DNA of 64,000 bases from Bulleidia sp. zg-1006 (GCF_016812035.1 NZ_CP069178.1:1481034-1545033); one strand, 5' to 3'; positions 9,109 through 17,838 are shown, counted from the stretch's first letter. Program-made: numbers and translations. Notes: a model not told the origin generated them from the letters alone.

Positions 9109-9146
9109 TTCTATGGTATGATGAATTTATTCAAAGGAGATTTTAT

Positions 9147-9785
9147 ATGTTCTGTCCAAACTGTGGAAAACCAATTGAAAAAGAAAACGCAAAATATTGC
9201 TCGCATTGTGGAGCTGCTTTACCAACCTTTCCTAGTTCTTCTATCGAAAAGAAGAACAATCCCAATATTGAAATTCATTTAGAAGAATTAAAGCCTATTC
9301 TTTACGTCCTTCTTCAGCCAATGAAGGAATTTGAATTTACAACCTTTGCGTCTGTTGTTGTAATGATTATCTCTACTTTAGTAACTTATTGGAGTTTTCA
9401 ATACTTAGATATTAACAATCACCCTCTTATACTATTGTTAACGGGTTTTTTAAGTGTACTAGCCTCTTATGCTATCAACGCTTTCTTCTTGCAATTCTTT
9501 GGTAAAAAGAAGTATAAATTGAATCATCTTTTCTCTACCTTAACCTACTTGCATATTGTTGCTTGTTTTGCGTTGCTATTGGTTTGTCTTTGTGGTTTAG
9601 TCCATTTAAAGTTAATGATGTTAATACTAGGACTTGTTGGTTATTTTATCTATATTTTTCAACTACTCCCGTTATTAAATGCTTCTTTCCATGGGTATTT
9701 AGGAGCCCTTCTTTTAGTCTTAGGTTTCTTCATTGTATGGATGGTTATTTTTACCGGTGATCCTTCATCCATTCCTACTTTTTAG
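9147..9785 (+). CDS. Zinc-ribbon membrane protein, 212 aa
   Basis: The N-terminus MFCPNCGKPIEKENAKYCSH continues CGAALP: two CxxC pairs forming a zinc ribbon of the zinc_ribbon_2 type. A charged linker leads to about four or five hydrophobic helices (from residue 70 to the C-terminus), so the ribbon should sit in the cytoplasm. The ATG at 9147 is preferred over 9099 because AAGGAGA lies eight bases before it and the ribbon then starts at residue 3, as in relatives. The molecular role is unknown. A bidirectional terminator lies between it and the convergent telA gene. Confidence 0.8.
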   Translation: MFCPNCGKPIEKENAKYCSHCGAALPTFPSSSIEKKNNPNIEIHLEELKPILYVLLQPMKEFEFTTFASVVVMIISTLVTYWSFQYLDINNHPLILLLTGFLSVLASYAINAFFLQFFGKKKYKLNHLFSTLTYLHIVACFALLLVCLCGLVHLKLMMLILGLVGYFIYIFQLLPLLNASFHGYLGALLLVLGFFIVWMVIFTGDPSSIPTF

Positions 9786-9803
9786 ACAAAAACATTTTAT
9801 AAA

Positions 9804-9836
9804 AGCCGATGAGAAGTCCTCATCGGCTAGTTTATT
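9804..9836. terminator. Bidirectional terminator between the zinc-ribbon gene and telA
   Basis: A perfect 10-bp stem, AGCCGATGAG/CTCATCGGCT, has a five-base loop; T-rich sequence follows on the plus strand and A-rich sequence precedes it. It lies 18 bases after one stop and three bases after the other. Confidence 0.85.
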
Positions 9837-11004
9837 TTCTTTGTTCTAATAATTTAGTGCTCAATTGATTTTCAATGCGACGTAATTCCATTTCTGCGGC
9901 TTCACGCTTCTCACGACCTTCTTTTTGAATATTTAAGACCTCATCCAATGTCTGAATCAATTCTTCATTTGTATGCTGTAAAGTTTCCAAATCAACAATA
10001 CCACGTTCGCTTTCCTTAGCCGTTTCAACCGTTGCTTGATGTAAAGTTTCTGCGTTCTTCTTTAATAAAACATTGGTCATTTCAGAAACTTCACGTTGTG
10101 CTTCTAAAGCTTGCTTGGAGTGATGAATACCCAAGGAAAGCACAATTTGGTTCTTCCATAATGGAATTGTATTGACCAAAGTGGATTGAATCTTTTCTGT
10201 CATCACAGTATCATTGCTTTGAACCAAACGAATTTGGGGAGCCATTTGAATGGAAACCTGACGAGTTAATTCAAGATCATGAAGCTTCTTTTCAAAACGA
10301 ACAATTGCCTGTTCTAAATCATTCGCTTTTTGCGCATCCTCCGGAAGTCCTGTTTTTTGTGCTTTCTCTCTTAATGGTGGTAAATCCTTTTCACGAACTT
10401 CTTGAAGTTTACGACGACCGGCTAAGATATACATATCCAATTCTTTAATATTCTCTTGATTTTTCACATAAAGCTCATCCAACATCGAAATGTCTTTCAT
10501 CAATGTAATTTGATGATCTTCCAATAAATTCGCAATCTTAGTAACATTCTTTTCCGCATCTTCATACTTAACAAATAGACCTTCCAGCTTTTCTTTTCCA
10601 CGATTAAACAGACTCGCAAAAAATCCCTTCTTTTCTTCTGAGTTGTCCGTATCTTTTAGTTGAACGACTAAGTTTCCTAATAAATCACCAATTTCTCCTA
10701 AATCTTTTGTTTTAACATTCTTTAAAGCCGATTCCGAGAAATCACTAATCTTCTTTTGCACGGTTGAACCATATTGAAGAATCGTTGTTGAATCTTCAAT
10801 ATTAATCTTTTTCGCAAAATCACTAACGATTTGTTTCTCTTTGTCATTTAATTTGTTTTCGGAAATTGGATCTGTGTAGTTAGCCGATTCTGCTTTCTTT
10901 TTTTCTTCTTCCACCACCGCTTCTGATTTTTCTTCCTTTACATCCATGGTTGGTGTTAGAGTTAATTCAATTTCTTCTTGCTGTGTTTCTAATTTTTCAC
11001 TCAT
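9832..11004 (-). CDS. telA: TelA/YaaN family toxic-anion resistance protein
   Basis: This is a cytoplasmic, helix-rich protein of 390 residues. A low-complexity acidic N-terminus of about 45 residues is followed by the TelA core, with LLGNLVVQLK, ILAGRRKLQEVREKDLPPL and SIQMAPQIRLVQSNDTVM, and a long C-terminal coiled coil. TelA proteins are linked to tellurite, nisin and other envelope-stress resistance; the mechanism is unknown. In Bacillus the partner gene is xpaC, which here lies 4 kb upstream on the same strand, separated by AAA+ and O-acetylation genes. GAGGGA precedes the ATG, and TATACT just upstream suggests its own promoter. Confidence 0.92.
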   Translation of the reverse strand: MSEKLETQQEEIELTLTPTMDVKEEKSEAVVEEEKKKAESANYTDPISENKLNDKEKQIVSDFAKKINIEDSTTILQYGSTVQKKISDFSESALKNVKTKDLGEIGDLLGNLVVQLKDTDNSEEKKGFFASLFNRGKEKLEGLFVKYEDAEKNVTKIANLLEDHQITLMKDISMLDELYVKNQENIKELDMYILAGRRKLQEVREKDLPPLREKAQKTGLPEDAQKANDLEQAIVRFEKKLHDLELTRQVSIQMAPQIRLVQSNDTVMTEKIQSTLVNTIPLWKNQIVLSLGIHHSKQALEAQREVSEMTNVLLKKNAETLHQATVETAKESERGIVDLETLQHTNEELIQTLDEVLNIQKEGREKREAAEMELRRIENQLSTKLLEQRK

Positions 11005-11035
11005 ATTTAATCCCTCTTTTATCTAAGTATAACTT

Positions 11036-11063
11036 AAAAAGAGCCTTATGAAAGACTCTTTAG
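11036..11063 (-). terminator. Terminator overlapping the stop codon of the SGNH gene
   Basis: AAAGAG-x-CTT pairs with AAG-x-CTCTTT around a four-base loop, and on the minus strand a run of T follows. The SGNH stop codon (11046-11048) lies inside the hairpin, so ribosomes finishing translation would cover it. Confidence 0.7.
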
Positions 11064-11756
11064 TATGAAATTCGCATATTCTTTAGCCCCTTGTGGCTTT
11101 AAATGAATACCATCCACATAAAACCATTCCTTGTGATTTTTAGCATAAGAGTGCCAGTCAATTAATTTCACATGACTATTTTTATCCACAACCGCTTGAA
11201 TCGAAGCGTTGGATTTATCTGTCCAATTCATCGGTCCATGAACATTAATCCAGTAAATTTTACGGTTTTTACCAAGTGAATCAACGACTTTTTGACCTAA
11301 ATCCAAGGAGAAAGGGCTATTTGTTCCTAAACCAATCACAACCGTTTTACCAAGAGTTCCTTTGCTTTCTAAAGCTTTGAAAATCTTTGTGGCATCCCAA
11401 ATCTGACGCGATTCTTTAGCATCGATTGTAGCATCGGGAAAAGTTGATTGTAAGGTTGCTGAAGAGCCAAGCATAACCGAATCACCAATGAAAGTAATGG
11501 ACTTCAAATCCGCTTGTCCTTTTGCACTAAGGTCACTGTAAGCTTGTGAAGCATGGACTTTACCATCTTGAGTTTCCACCGTAGCCTTTTTTTCCTTTAA
11601 GGCTTCTTCTTGTTGATTAAGGTTATTTTTCAAAGTTTTCGCATCTTCTTCCTTTTTATTCGTTGCTGTAAACACCGCAAAAACGCCAACCATAAGAACA
11701 ACCATGACCATCAACCAAACTGTAAATTTCACTTGTTCCTTATTAGGCTTTTTCAT
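11046..11756 (-). CDS. Extracytoplasmic SGNH-fold acetyltransferase (detached OatA C-terminal domain)
   Basis: The protein of 236 residues has one N-terminal helix (about 11-30), a short coiled stalk, and an outward SGNH domain: ITFIGDSVMLGS holds the catalytic Ser, VIGLGTNSP the Asn block, and DGIHLKPQGAKEYA the Asp-His pair. In OatA and Adr this domain is fused to an acyltransferase-3 membrane domain and transfers acetyl to O6 of MurNAc, blocking lysozyme. Here it is a separate gene with its own anchor, overlapping the acyltransferase gene by 14 bases. The ATG at 11756 with AGGGG ten bases upstream is preferred over the TTG at 11777. Confidence 0.88.
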   Translation of the reverse strand: MKKPNKEQVKFTVWLMVMVVLMVGVFAVFTATNKKEEDAKTLKNNLNQQEEALKEKKATVETQDGKVHASQAYSDLSAKGQADLKSITFIGDSVMLGSSATLQSTFPDATIDAKESRQIWDATKIFKALESKGTLGKTVVIGLGTNSPFSLDLGQKVVDSLGKNRKIYWINVHGPMNWTDKSNASIQAVVDKNSHVKLIDWHSYAKNHKEWFYVDGIHLKPQGAKEYANFILKSLS

Positions 11757-12843
11757 GACTGTTTTTCCCCTTTCCAAGCAAAATATAGCTTACATCTTCT
11801 AAAAATCCATGGGAATAATGCGCAAATACCAAAATAATAGCAATGATGAGAATTCCCATTCCCGTAATTTGATCCAAGTGTTGAAATTGGAAGAAAAATA
11901 GGATTGGATATTGCCATAAATACACTTCATAACTACAATTCGCTATCCATTTTAAAATAGGAATATCCAAATACCTGCCAATTCCAGAAACTTGACTTGT
12001 AACCAAACGAATGAATTCAACCGAAATAATGGAGCTAACCAATAGTCCCACTCGATAAGTCCAAACACTTTGACCACCCATAAAAAATATCATTAAAGCA
12101 AAGATAAACACCAAGGTAGATCCATATAATCCAGGTTCCAACAAGAACTTTTCTCGGTAATCACCATACCACTGCCAACAAGCTAAAGAAACACCTAAGA
12201 ATAAAGCCGATGCTCGACTAATAGAACCATAATAAGCAGGCATCACATTACTTGCCTGATAAGTAAATTGAATGGTTATAAAACTCAGTAAAGCCACTGC
12301 CAACCAAAAATAATTTGCTTTATCTTTATACTGCGTTTTCTTAATGGATTGATACAACTTTAGAAACAATGGCCATAAAAGATAAAACTGCATCTCAATC
12401 GCAATTGCCCATAAATGCGTATAAGGCGAAGCATTGACCGACCTCGTAAAATAATCAGCATTTTGAGAAATTTGATAGTAGTTATTATAACCAAAGAAGA
12501 TGGACAGGATTTCCTTTTTTCGACCATCCAAAATCATTGAATCCATGAACCAATAAATACCGGCACTAAAGAAAACAACCAGTAATAAAGCCGGATAAAT
12601 TCGCTTTAGTCGCTTCAAGTAGTAGGTCTTTAAAGAAAACTTTTTTTCTTCGATGGACTTAAAGCTAGTCCATGCGACTAAATAGCCGGAAAGCGCAAAG
12701 AATAACGACACGCCAACAAAACCACCAGGAAATTGTTTTGGAAAAACATGGTAAAGAAGAATTAGAAGCACGGCTAAAGCACGCAATCCATCCATGCCGA
12801 CAATTCTTTTTCTCCCCTTTAATTTCTGTTTCTTTTGTGCCAC
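11743..12843 (-). CDS. Acyltransferase-3 membrane domain protein (OatA-type, without SGNH domain)
   Basis: This is a membrane protein of about 366 residues with roughly ten helices. The signature RIVGMDGLRALAVLLILLYH contains the conserved Arg and His, and HLWAIAIEMQFYLLWP the second family block. It should bring acetyl groups from the cytoplasm to the outer face for the SGNH partner, acting on peptidoglycan or another wall glycan. I chose GTG at 12843, which has AGGGGG just before it; the ATG at 12927 lacks a Shine-Dalgarno, and the likely -10 (TATGTT or TATATT, near 12870) lies between the two. At this length it ends where full OatA would continue into the SGNH domain. Confidence 0.85.
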   Translation of the reverse strand: MAQKKQKLKGRKRIVGMDGLRALAVLLILLYHVFPKQFPGGFVGVSLFFALSGYLVAWTSFKSIEEKKFSLKTYYLKRLKRIYPALLLVVFFSAGIYWFMDSMILDGRKKEILSIFFGYNNYYQISQNADYFTRSVNASPYTHLWAIAIEMQFYLLWPLFLKLYQSIKKTQYKDKANYFWLAVALLSFITIQFTYQASNVMPAYYGSISRASALFLGVSLACWQWYGDYREKFLLEPGLYGSTLVFIFALMIFFMGGQSVWTYRVGLLVSSIISVEFIRLVTSQVSGIGRYLDIPILKWIANCSYEVYLWQYPILFFFQFQHLDQITGMGILIIAIILVFAHYSHGFLEDVSYILLGKGKNSHEKA

Positions 12844-12970
12844 CTTTTCCCCCTGACTTGTGTATATTAATATAACATAGTTTGGGGCTTCTTTTTTGAA
12901 GAAAATATTAATTATTTCACCCATCACTCAAAATTCATTTTTATCATCAAGTGTAAGCTGAAATTCCTTA

Positions 12971-13010
12971 AAAAAGCTATATTTTATCTATGAATATAGC
13001 TTTTTCAACA
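12971..13010 (-). terminator. Strong terminator of the xpaC-AAA+ operon
   Basis: A perfect 13-bp stem AAAAAGCTATATT/AATATAGCTTTTT has a nine-base loop. It lies about 20 bases after the AAA+ stop codon and would work in both directions. Confidence 0.8.
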
Positions 13011-13026
13011 TGTGATACTACTGTTT

Positions 13027-14976
13027 CTATTTCAAGGAAAAATCCGCAAGGACTAATTCATCCACCACAGCATCCTTTTCTTTCAACAAACGAGTCGCTT
13101 GATTAACAATGGCCTTTTCAACTAAATTACGTGCAAAACGACCATTACCACTCGTATCCACGGACATAAAGTATTTCACCAGTTCTTTTTGAACCTTCTT
13201 ATCCCAACGATAGCCTTGTTTCTTGGCTTCTAAGACCGCAATCTTTTCCAATTCCTCCGGTTGATAGTCTTGGAAATGAAATTGGTTTGGAAAACGAGAA
13301 GCTAAGCCTGTATTTGCCGTCAAGAATTCTTCCATTTCTTTCTCATAACCGGCTAAAATGACCACCAAATCACCACGATTATCTTCCATACTCTTAACAA
13401 TCGTATCAATCGCCTCCAGACCAAAAGAATCCTGTTCCCCACGATATAAAGAATAAGCCTCATCAATAAAGAGAACACCACCCTTGGCTTTTTGAATAAC
13501 CGACTTCGTTAAAGGAGCGGTTTGACCAACATACTTCGCCACTAAATCCGAACGTGTTACTTCAACCAATTGCCCCTCTTGTAATAAGCCGATATTCTTT
13601 AGATATTGTGCTAATAAACGTGCAATCATGGTCTTACCTGTTCCGGGATTGCCCATAAACAACATATGCATGGAAATTGGTTTGACCGGTAAGCCTTGTT
13701 CCTCTCTTCTTTTTTGAGCTAAGAACAAAGCTTGATAAGAACGTATCTTTTCTTTCACTTCTTCTAAACCAATGATGGTTTCAAATGATTTTTCAATTTG
13801 TTCTAAAGCCTCTTGTTCATTGACCGGTTCATAAACAACCGTTTCCAACTCATCCATCTTAACCACTAACTGCTTCTCTTTGACTTCGATAGTTGCTTTT
13901 TTTTCTTTTAATTCCTGTTGTAAAGCCATGTCTTCTAATTTCTTTCTGAAGATAGAAATCCACTGTTTTAAACCTGTTTTACCTTCTTTTTGTTTATAAT
14001 GCGCCAACATATATTCTTTGCTTTCTTCACTGAAAGTCAAGCTTAAACCAAGATTGATTTGGGCTTGTTCTTGAATTTCTTGGCTGTATTGTTCCAAAAC
14101 TTGTTTTAATACTTCACTACTTAAAGATTGATATTCAATACAATCCACCATCTTAGCTTGTACTTCCGGTTTCCATAATTCAAGAAATTTCTTTAACGAT
14201 AAATCAGTTATAAAAACAAGGTATTTTTTAGTTGCATTTAAATGATCCACACTTTCTTTAACAAGACCGGATTGATTTTCCACCAAGACACCCTCTTTTA
14301 AAACATAGCGCTTATTTAACTGAATAGAACCATTCGTTATATACTCTTCCATACGACGGATATAATAAGAATCCGCTTCTTCTACTTTTTCTACAACCAA
14401 AAAGGAACCACGCTCTTCATTGGCTTGGTATAAATCCTGTAAAAAGACTTGTTCATTAGAACCATCTTGGTATCTTGATAAATCTAACTCACTATACCGA
14501 TTGGACAAAAAAACAGATTTTTCCTTTAAAATATCCAATAAAGTGACTAAGGATTCCCGTTTGCCAACTCCCTTTGGACCAGCCAGTACAATGATATTTT
14601 GAATACCATCCTGTTTCTGTAAGAAAGGACGACGAATAGCTTGAACCAGCTTGGTTAAGGCTTCTTTTTGCCCAGGTACTTTTTCATTTAACTCTTCCTT
14701 GATTTCAATAAAGTCAATTTCATTTGTGGTCTTTTGAACTTCACGAAAGGCATTACGACCATAATCCTGTTGAATGTCCTTTTCCAACTGTTCCAACTCC
14801 ATTTGGTTCTGTTGATAAATTTCTTGGTTTTGTTTATGAAGAATAGTGTTCAATTGATCCAAAGCCTCTTGATTATCTTTCAAGGTTTTTTGGATATGCT
14901 CACTTTCTTCATACGGTCTTTTCTTGCCAAAAACTTCTTTCCAAAGTCTTTCCTTTTCTTCTGTTCTATTCTTCAT
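13027..14976 (-). CDS. CbxX/CfxQ (SpoVK/EccA-like) AAA+ ATPase with two nucleotide-binding modules
   Basis: The protein of about 649 residues has a coiled-coil N-terminus, a first AAA-like module whose P-loop is degenerate (AGPKGVGKRESLV, near residue 135), and a C-terminal CbxX/CfxQ AAA+ domain. The latter has MGNPGTGKTMIAR (Walker A), GGVLFIDEAYSLY (Walker B), SRFPNQFHFQDY and NGRFARNLVEKA. Relatives remodel protein complexes, for example in rubisco activation, type VII secretion or sporulation. The start at 14976 has GGAG ten bases upstream and overlaps the xpaC end; an in-frame ATG at 15003 has no ribosome site. Co-translation with xpaC suggests a joint role, perhaps in envelope stress. 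Confidence 0.85.
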   Translation of the reverse strand: MKNRTEEKERLWKEVFGKKRPYEESEHIQKTLKDNQEALDQLNTILHKQNQEIYQQNQMELEQLEKDIQQDYGRNAFREVQKTTNEIDFIEIKEELNEKVPGQKEALTKLVQAIRRPFLQKQDGIQNIIVLAGPKGVGKRESLVTLLDILKEKSVFLSNRYSELDLSRYQDGSNEQVFLQDLYQANEERGSFLVVEKVEEADSYYIRRMEEYITNGSIQLNKRYVLKEGVLVENQSGLVKESVDHLNATKKYLVFITDLSLKKFLELWKPEVQAKMVDCIEYQSLSSEVLKQVLEQYSQEIQEQAQINLGLSLTFSEESKEYMLAHYKQKEGKTGLKQWISIFRKKLEDMALQQELKEKKATIEVKEKQLVVKMDELETVVYEPVNEQEALEQIEKSFETIIGLEEVKEKIRSYQALFLAQKRREEQGLPVKPISMHMLFMGNPGTGKTMIARLLAQYLKNIGLLQEGQLVEVTRSDLVAKYVGQTAPLTKSVIQKAKGGVLFIDEAYSLYRGEQDSFGLEAIDTIVKSMEDNRGDLVVILAGYEKEMEEFLTANTGLASRFPNQFHFQDYQPEELEKIAVLEAKKQGYRWDKKVQKELVKYFMSVDTSGNGRFARNLVEKAIVNQATRLLKEKDAVVDELVLADFSLK

Positions 14977-15868
14977 GTTTCCAAGGCTCCATTCTTCCAT
15001 CATTGGTTAAGCCATCTTTCTTTAAGATTGCTTCTAAAGTAGACATATCCGCATTTAATTCCATGAAATCTTCATCATTCATGTTAGAAATAATATTTTC
15101 CATCGCTTCATTCACCAAGAAAACGGTTTTTATCAGTTTACTCTTAGAACCATCGTAATCATCATCTATCTTGAAAATTTGAACCTTCGCAAACTTTTCT
15201 AAAATATTGGTTAAATAAGGAAGATAATATTCATATAACTTTCTTAGCTTATCTTTACTTTCCGGAAAGGTCTTTTCCAGTTCATCAATTTGTAATAATA
15301 AAGCTCTTGTTTTGTACAAAGCTTCCTTCACTTCGTTATCTTGAATCGATGCATTTAAATCATCTATTTCCTCTACAAAATGATTCCTCTTTTCTTCATG
15401 CTTGGTAACTTGTACATCAATAATATTTTCATCTTTTGAACCATTCTTCGCTTTAATCATCAATTCTTGAAGAATATAAGCATATTTTTCAGGACGGCTC
15501 TTTTTAAAAGATTGAAAATGTTCCACGAAACCATTTTCGTCATAAACATCCAAACTATCTAAGCCTCGGTATTCCCGGTTTTTTAATTGAAGATGATAGC
15601 CATTACCAACCCAAAAAGTTGTTTCATGTTGAAACCATCGGGTTAAATAATCATTTAATTGTACGTATTCTTGAATGGAATACTTTTTTTCACGTCGATA
15701 TTCTTTTTTTCTTGTCACATTTTGAGCGCTTTTAAAGATACTGCCTAAAAAAGCTAGTGCTATTCCAATAAATACAATAAATAAAATAGGACTAAAAACG
15801 GATATCAATATCCGAAACAGAATTCCAAGTGCAATCAATTCTCCAAGGCGTTCATATAATTTGTTCAT
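14966..15868 (-). CDS. xpaC: XpaC family protein (partner of TelA)
   Basis: This protein of 300 residues has two closely spaced N-terminal membrane helices (about residues 10-47), a basic patch (RKKEYRREKK), then a mostly helical cytoplasmic domain ending MELNADMSTLEAILKKDGL, the XpaC C-terminal signature. XpaC was named for hydrolysis of an indolyl phosphate, but no catalytic site is evident and its function is unclear; it usually sits next to telA. The downstream AAA+ gene overlaps it by 11 bases. TAAAAT ends six bases before the ATG with no Shine-Dalgarno, so the operon mRNA may be leaderless. Confidence 0.82.
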   Translation of the reverse strand: MNKLYERLGELIALGILFRILISVFSPILFIVFIGIALAFLGSIFKSAQNVTRKKEYRREKKYSIQEYVQLNDYLTRWFQHETTFWVGNGYHLQLKNREYRGLDSLDVYDENGFVEHFQSFKKSRPEKYAYILQELMIKAKNGSKDENIIDVQVTKHEEKRNHFVEEIDDLNASIQDNEVKEALYKTRALLLQIDELEKTFPESKDKLRKLYEYYLPYLTNILEKFAKVQIFKIDDDYDGSKSKLIKTVFLVNEAMENIISNMNDEDFMELNADMSTLEAILKKDGLTNDGRMEPWKHEE

Positions 15869-16018
15869 GCTGATATTTTAACGTATTTTTCCTTTTTTCA
15901 CCATCTATACAAAAACAATTCTACACCAATAGGAATCATATCTTCTTTAAAATGAAAATCGTCTTGGTATAATACCGGGTAATCGCCTGTTCCAATCAAA
16001 AGATACAGAGGGAGTGAA

Positions 16019-16264
16019 TTGGTTATAAAAGCCAAACAAGATAATTTCTACAATGTGCATACCACCATAGAGATTCTTTTGTTTGAAAGTGTGAAGAAAT
16101 ATCTCAAAGAATATTTAAGTGAAAGCAAGACCCTAAATAAATCTAAATAGAAATCGGAAGTAACAGCCTTGAAGAAAGAAAAAGATAGTCTACATTTTCA
16201 AATTATAGACATACGAAAAGAGGTTGAACAGACTGAAAGTGTTAGAAACTGTATAGAGAATTAA
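16019..16264 (+). pseudogene. Relaxase C-terminal fragment with an in-frame amber codon
   Basis: One reading frame runs from a TTG at 16019 to TAA at 16262, broken only by TAG at 16148-16150. The translation contains VKKYLKEYLSESKTLNKSK, then the stop, then KSEVTALKKEKDSLHFQI and IRKEVEQTESVRNCIEN. This matches my memory of the C-terminal coiled coil of clostridial mobilisation relaxases, where the stop position is normally Trp in a '..KxWKxE..LTAEK..' block, so TGG to TAG is likely. The rest of the relaxase is absent. It marks a decayed mobilizable element on this side of the restriction cassette. Confidence 0.6.
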
Positions 16265-16301
16265 CACAGGTAAAGAAGAACGAGTTAGACCTATAAGGCA
16301 A

Positions 16302-16343
16302 AATACTAAAACAGAGACTTTAATCAATCTCTGTTTTAGTATT
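16302..16343. terminator. Perfect 16-bp hairpin between relaxase fragments
   Basis: AATACTAAAACAGAGA (16302-16317) is perfectly repeated in inverse at 16328-16343 with a ten-base loop. It is AT-rich and flanked by few T residues, so it may be a bidirectional terminator or an element-end structure. Confidence 0.6.
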
Positions 16344-16432
16344 GTTGTCGAGTATTTTAATCATGTTGGTTGCGATAGCATCCATGTGTTCCATCCAGTT
16401 CATAAATATGTGTCCATGATTCTGGGTACATA

Positions 16433-16531
16433 TCATTTTTGGTCTAACTTTTGAGGGTCGGTACATTTTACTTGCGACTGCACTTTTCCCCTTGAAATAA
16501 TGTCTATGGAAAAATGAAAACTATCTGCCAT
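16433..16531 (-). pseudogene. MobA/MobL-type relaxase, N-terminal fragment
   Basis: An ATG-started frame of 32 codons reads MADSFHFSIDIISRGKVQSQ. The block FHFSIDIISRGK is the typical first strand of MobA/MobL (MobQ) relaxases, normally followed by a Ser-Ala-Ala-Tyr-Arg motif. Here the match ends after SRGK and a stop follows shortly, so nearly all of the relaxase is missing. Orientation is opposite to the other relaxase fragment. Confidence 0.6.
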
Positions 16532-16553
16532 TTTTAAATCTCGTTTCTTGTAT

Positions 16554-16583
16554 AAAAAAAGAGATAACATAATTTGTTATCTC
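16554..16583 (-). terminator. Terminator of the Sau3AI-like restriction cassette
   Basis: GAGATAACA (16561-16569) pairs with TGTTATCTC (16575-16583) around a five-base loop, and a run of seven T follows on the minus strand. It lies 11 bases after the methylase stop. A related hairpin ends the second cassette near 34480. Confidence 0.85.
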
Positions 16584-16593
16584 TAAATACTGT

Positions 16594-17829
16594 CTATTCA
16601 TTTTCAACTATTTTTCTTAACCTACTTTCAAGTCTTGAAATTATCCCAGTAACTAATGCATTACCCATCATAAAATATCTTCTTTTTTCAGTCATAGTAT
16701 TTGTCCAATTAATTGGAAACATCTGAATTAATTCACATTCTATTGGTGTTAAAACCCTATATTCTTTTATTTCTGTATCGTAAATAATATGAGATGATCT
16801 ATTAACTGTACCCTCGCTTGTAAGCATAGTTCTTGCTGGTTCATCTAATTTTTCAGGAAATGCCATTGTGCCCTCACTGTAAATATAGGAATGACCATTT
16901 TTTGCTACTCTTTCGATTCGTTTTGATCCTTTTAGATATTTCAACTTTTCCAACTTATCATCTTTTACTATATAATTATTTAAACTATTATTTATGTTTT
17001 TAGCTTTTCTTATAATTTCTTCTAGTGTATATTTTTCTTCAACTATTGCTTCTACATCAGAAAAAATGGCTTTCCCATCTTTCATTATTCCAGTATCTAA
17101 AAATTTACCCTCTTTAAAATTATTAGATATATCGAATACATCATTATACTCAGATAAATCAATGCTTCTAGTTTTATCTTTCAAGGTAACTTTAAATTCA
17201 AAATTGAAAATATTAGATAATGATAAATTCAATTTAGTACTATTTGCAAATTTTGTATTCTTCTTATATGCAAATATAAATACTCTTCTTCTCTTTTGAG
17301 GCATCGAATAGTCTCCTGCATTAATAACTCTCCATTGGACATCATAACCTAATTCATCAAAAGTTTTAAGCATAATCGCAAAATCTCTTCCCCGTTTTGT
17401 AGATGGAGATTTCAACAACCTATCTACATTCTCTAACAAGACAAATGGTGGGGCTTTTTCAATCAATATATCCCTTATATCCCAAAATAAAACACCTTTT
17501 TTACCCTCAATACCTTGTTCACTATTCAATGACCTTGCAACTGAATAATCTTGACACGGAAACCCTCCAACTAATAAGGTATGATCTGGTATTTCAGTCT
17601 TATTTACTTTATTTATATCTTCATTAGAATGATGTTCTACACCAAATCTCTTAATATAACAGTCGTATGCGTGTTGAATTTTTGTTGATGGTTCAAATTG
17701 ATTCGCCCAGACAAATTTCCAAAAACCATTTTCTATTGCCTTACCGTTCTCATCAACTTCTTTTATTTTATTAAGTCCAACTCTAAATCCACCTACTCCT
17801 GCAAAAAGTTCTGCTACGGTTAATTCCAT
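16594..17829 (-). CDS. DNA (cytosine-5-)-methyltransferase of a Sau3AI-type system
   Basis: This 411-residue C5-cytosine methylase shows the ordered motifs: ELFAGVGGFRVGL (I, AdoMet), GGFPCQDYSVARSL (IV, catalytic Cys), LLENVDRLLKS (VI, ENV) and SMPQKRRRVFIFAY (VIII, QxRxR). A variable target-recognition region follows, then motifs IX-X near the C-terminus. It should protect the host from the adjacent MutH/Sau3AI-type enzyme, and by that pairing likely methylates the C of GATC. AGGAG lies seven bases before the ATG and the endonuclease stops nine bases upstream. It is last in a controller-endonuclease-methylase operon flanked by mobile-element debris. It appears intact. Confidence 0.93.
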   Translation of the reverse strand: MELTVAELFAGVGGFRVGLNKIKEVDENGKAIENGFWKFVWANQFEPSTKIQHAYDCYIKRFGVEHHSNEDINKVNKTEIPDHTLLVGGFPCQDYSVARSLNSEQGIEGKKGVLFWDIRDILIEKAPPFVLLENVDRLLKSPSTKRGRDFAIMLKTFDELGYDVQWRVINAGDYSMPQKRRRVFIFAYKKNTKFANSTKLNLSLSNIFNFEFKVTLKDKTRSIDLSEYNDVFDISNNFKEGKFLDTGIMKDGKAIFSDVEAIVEEKYTLEEIIRKAKNINNSLNNYIVKDDKLEKLKYLKGSKRIERVAKNGHSYIYSEGTMAFPEKLDEPARTMLTSEGTVNRSSHIIYDTEIKEYRVLTPIECELIQMFPINWTNTMTEKRRYFMMGNALVTGIISRLESRLRKIVENE

Positions 17830-17838
17830 AAATTTCTC

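Larger units (their letters stand above)
8809..9146. other. Intergenic region before the zinc-ribbon gene
   Basis: About 340 bases hold the terminator at 8886-8927, a small inverted repeat AATAGGA/TCCTATT near 8970-8990, and the second copy of the 29-bp repeat at 9080-9108. TATGAT at 9117-9122 may be the -10 element of the next gene. No coding potential was seen. Confidence 0.5.

Noticed and set aside
16350..16432. Minus-strand peptide SWTHIYELDGTHGCYRNQHD near the relaxase fragments
   Set aside because: It is a short frame without a start or known family. It may be element debris but is too short to name.
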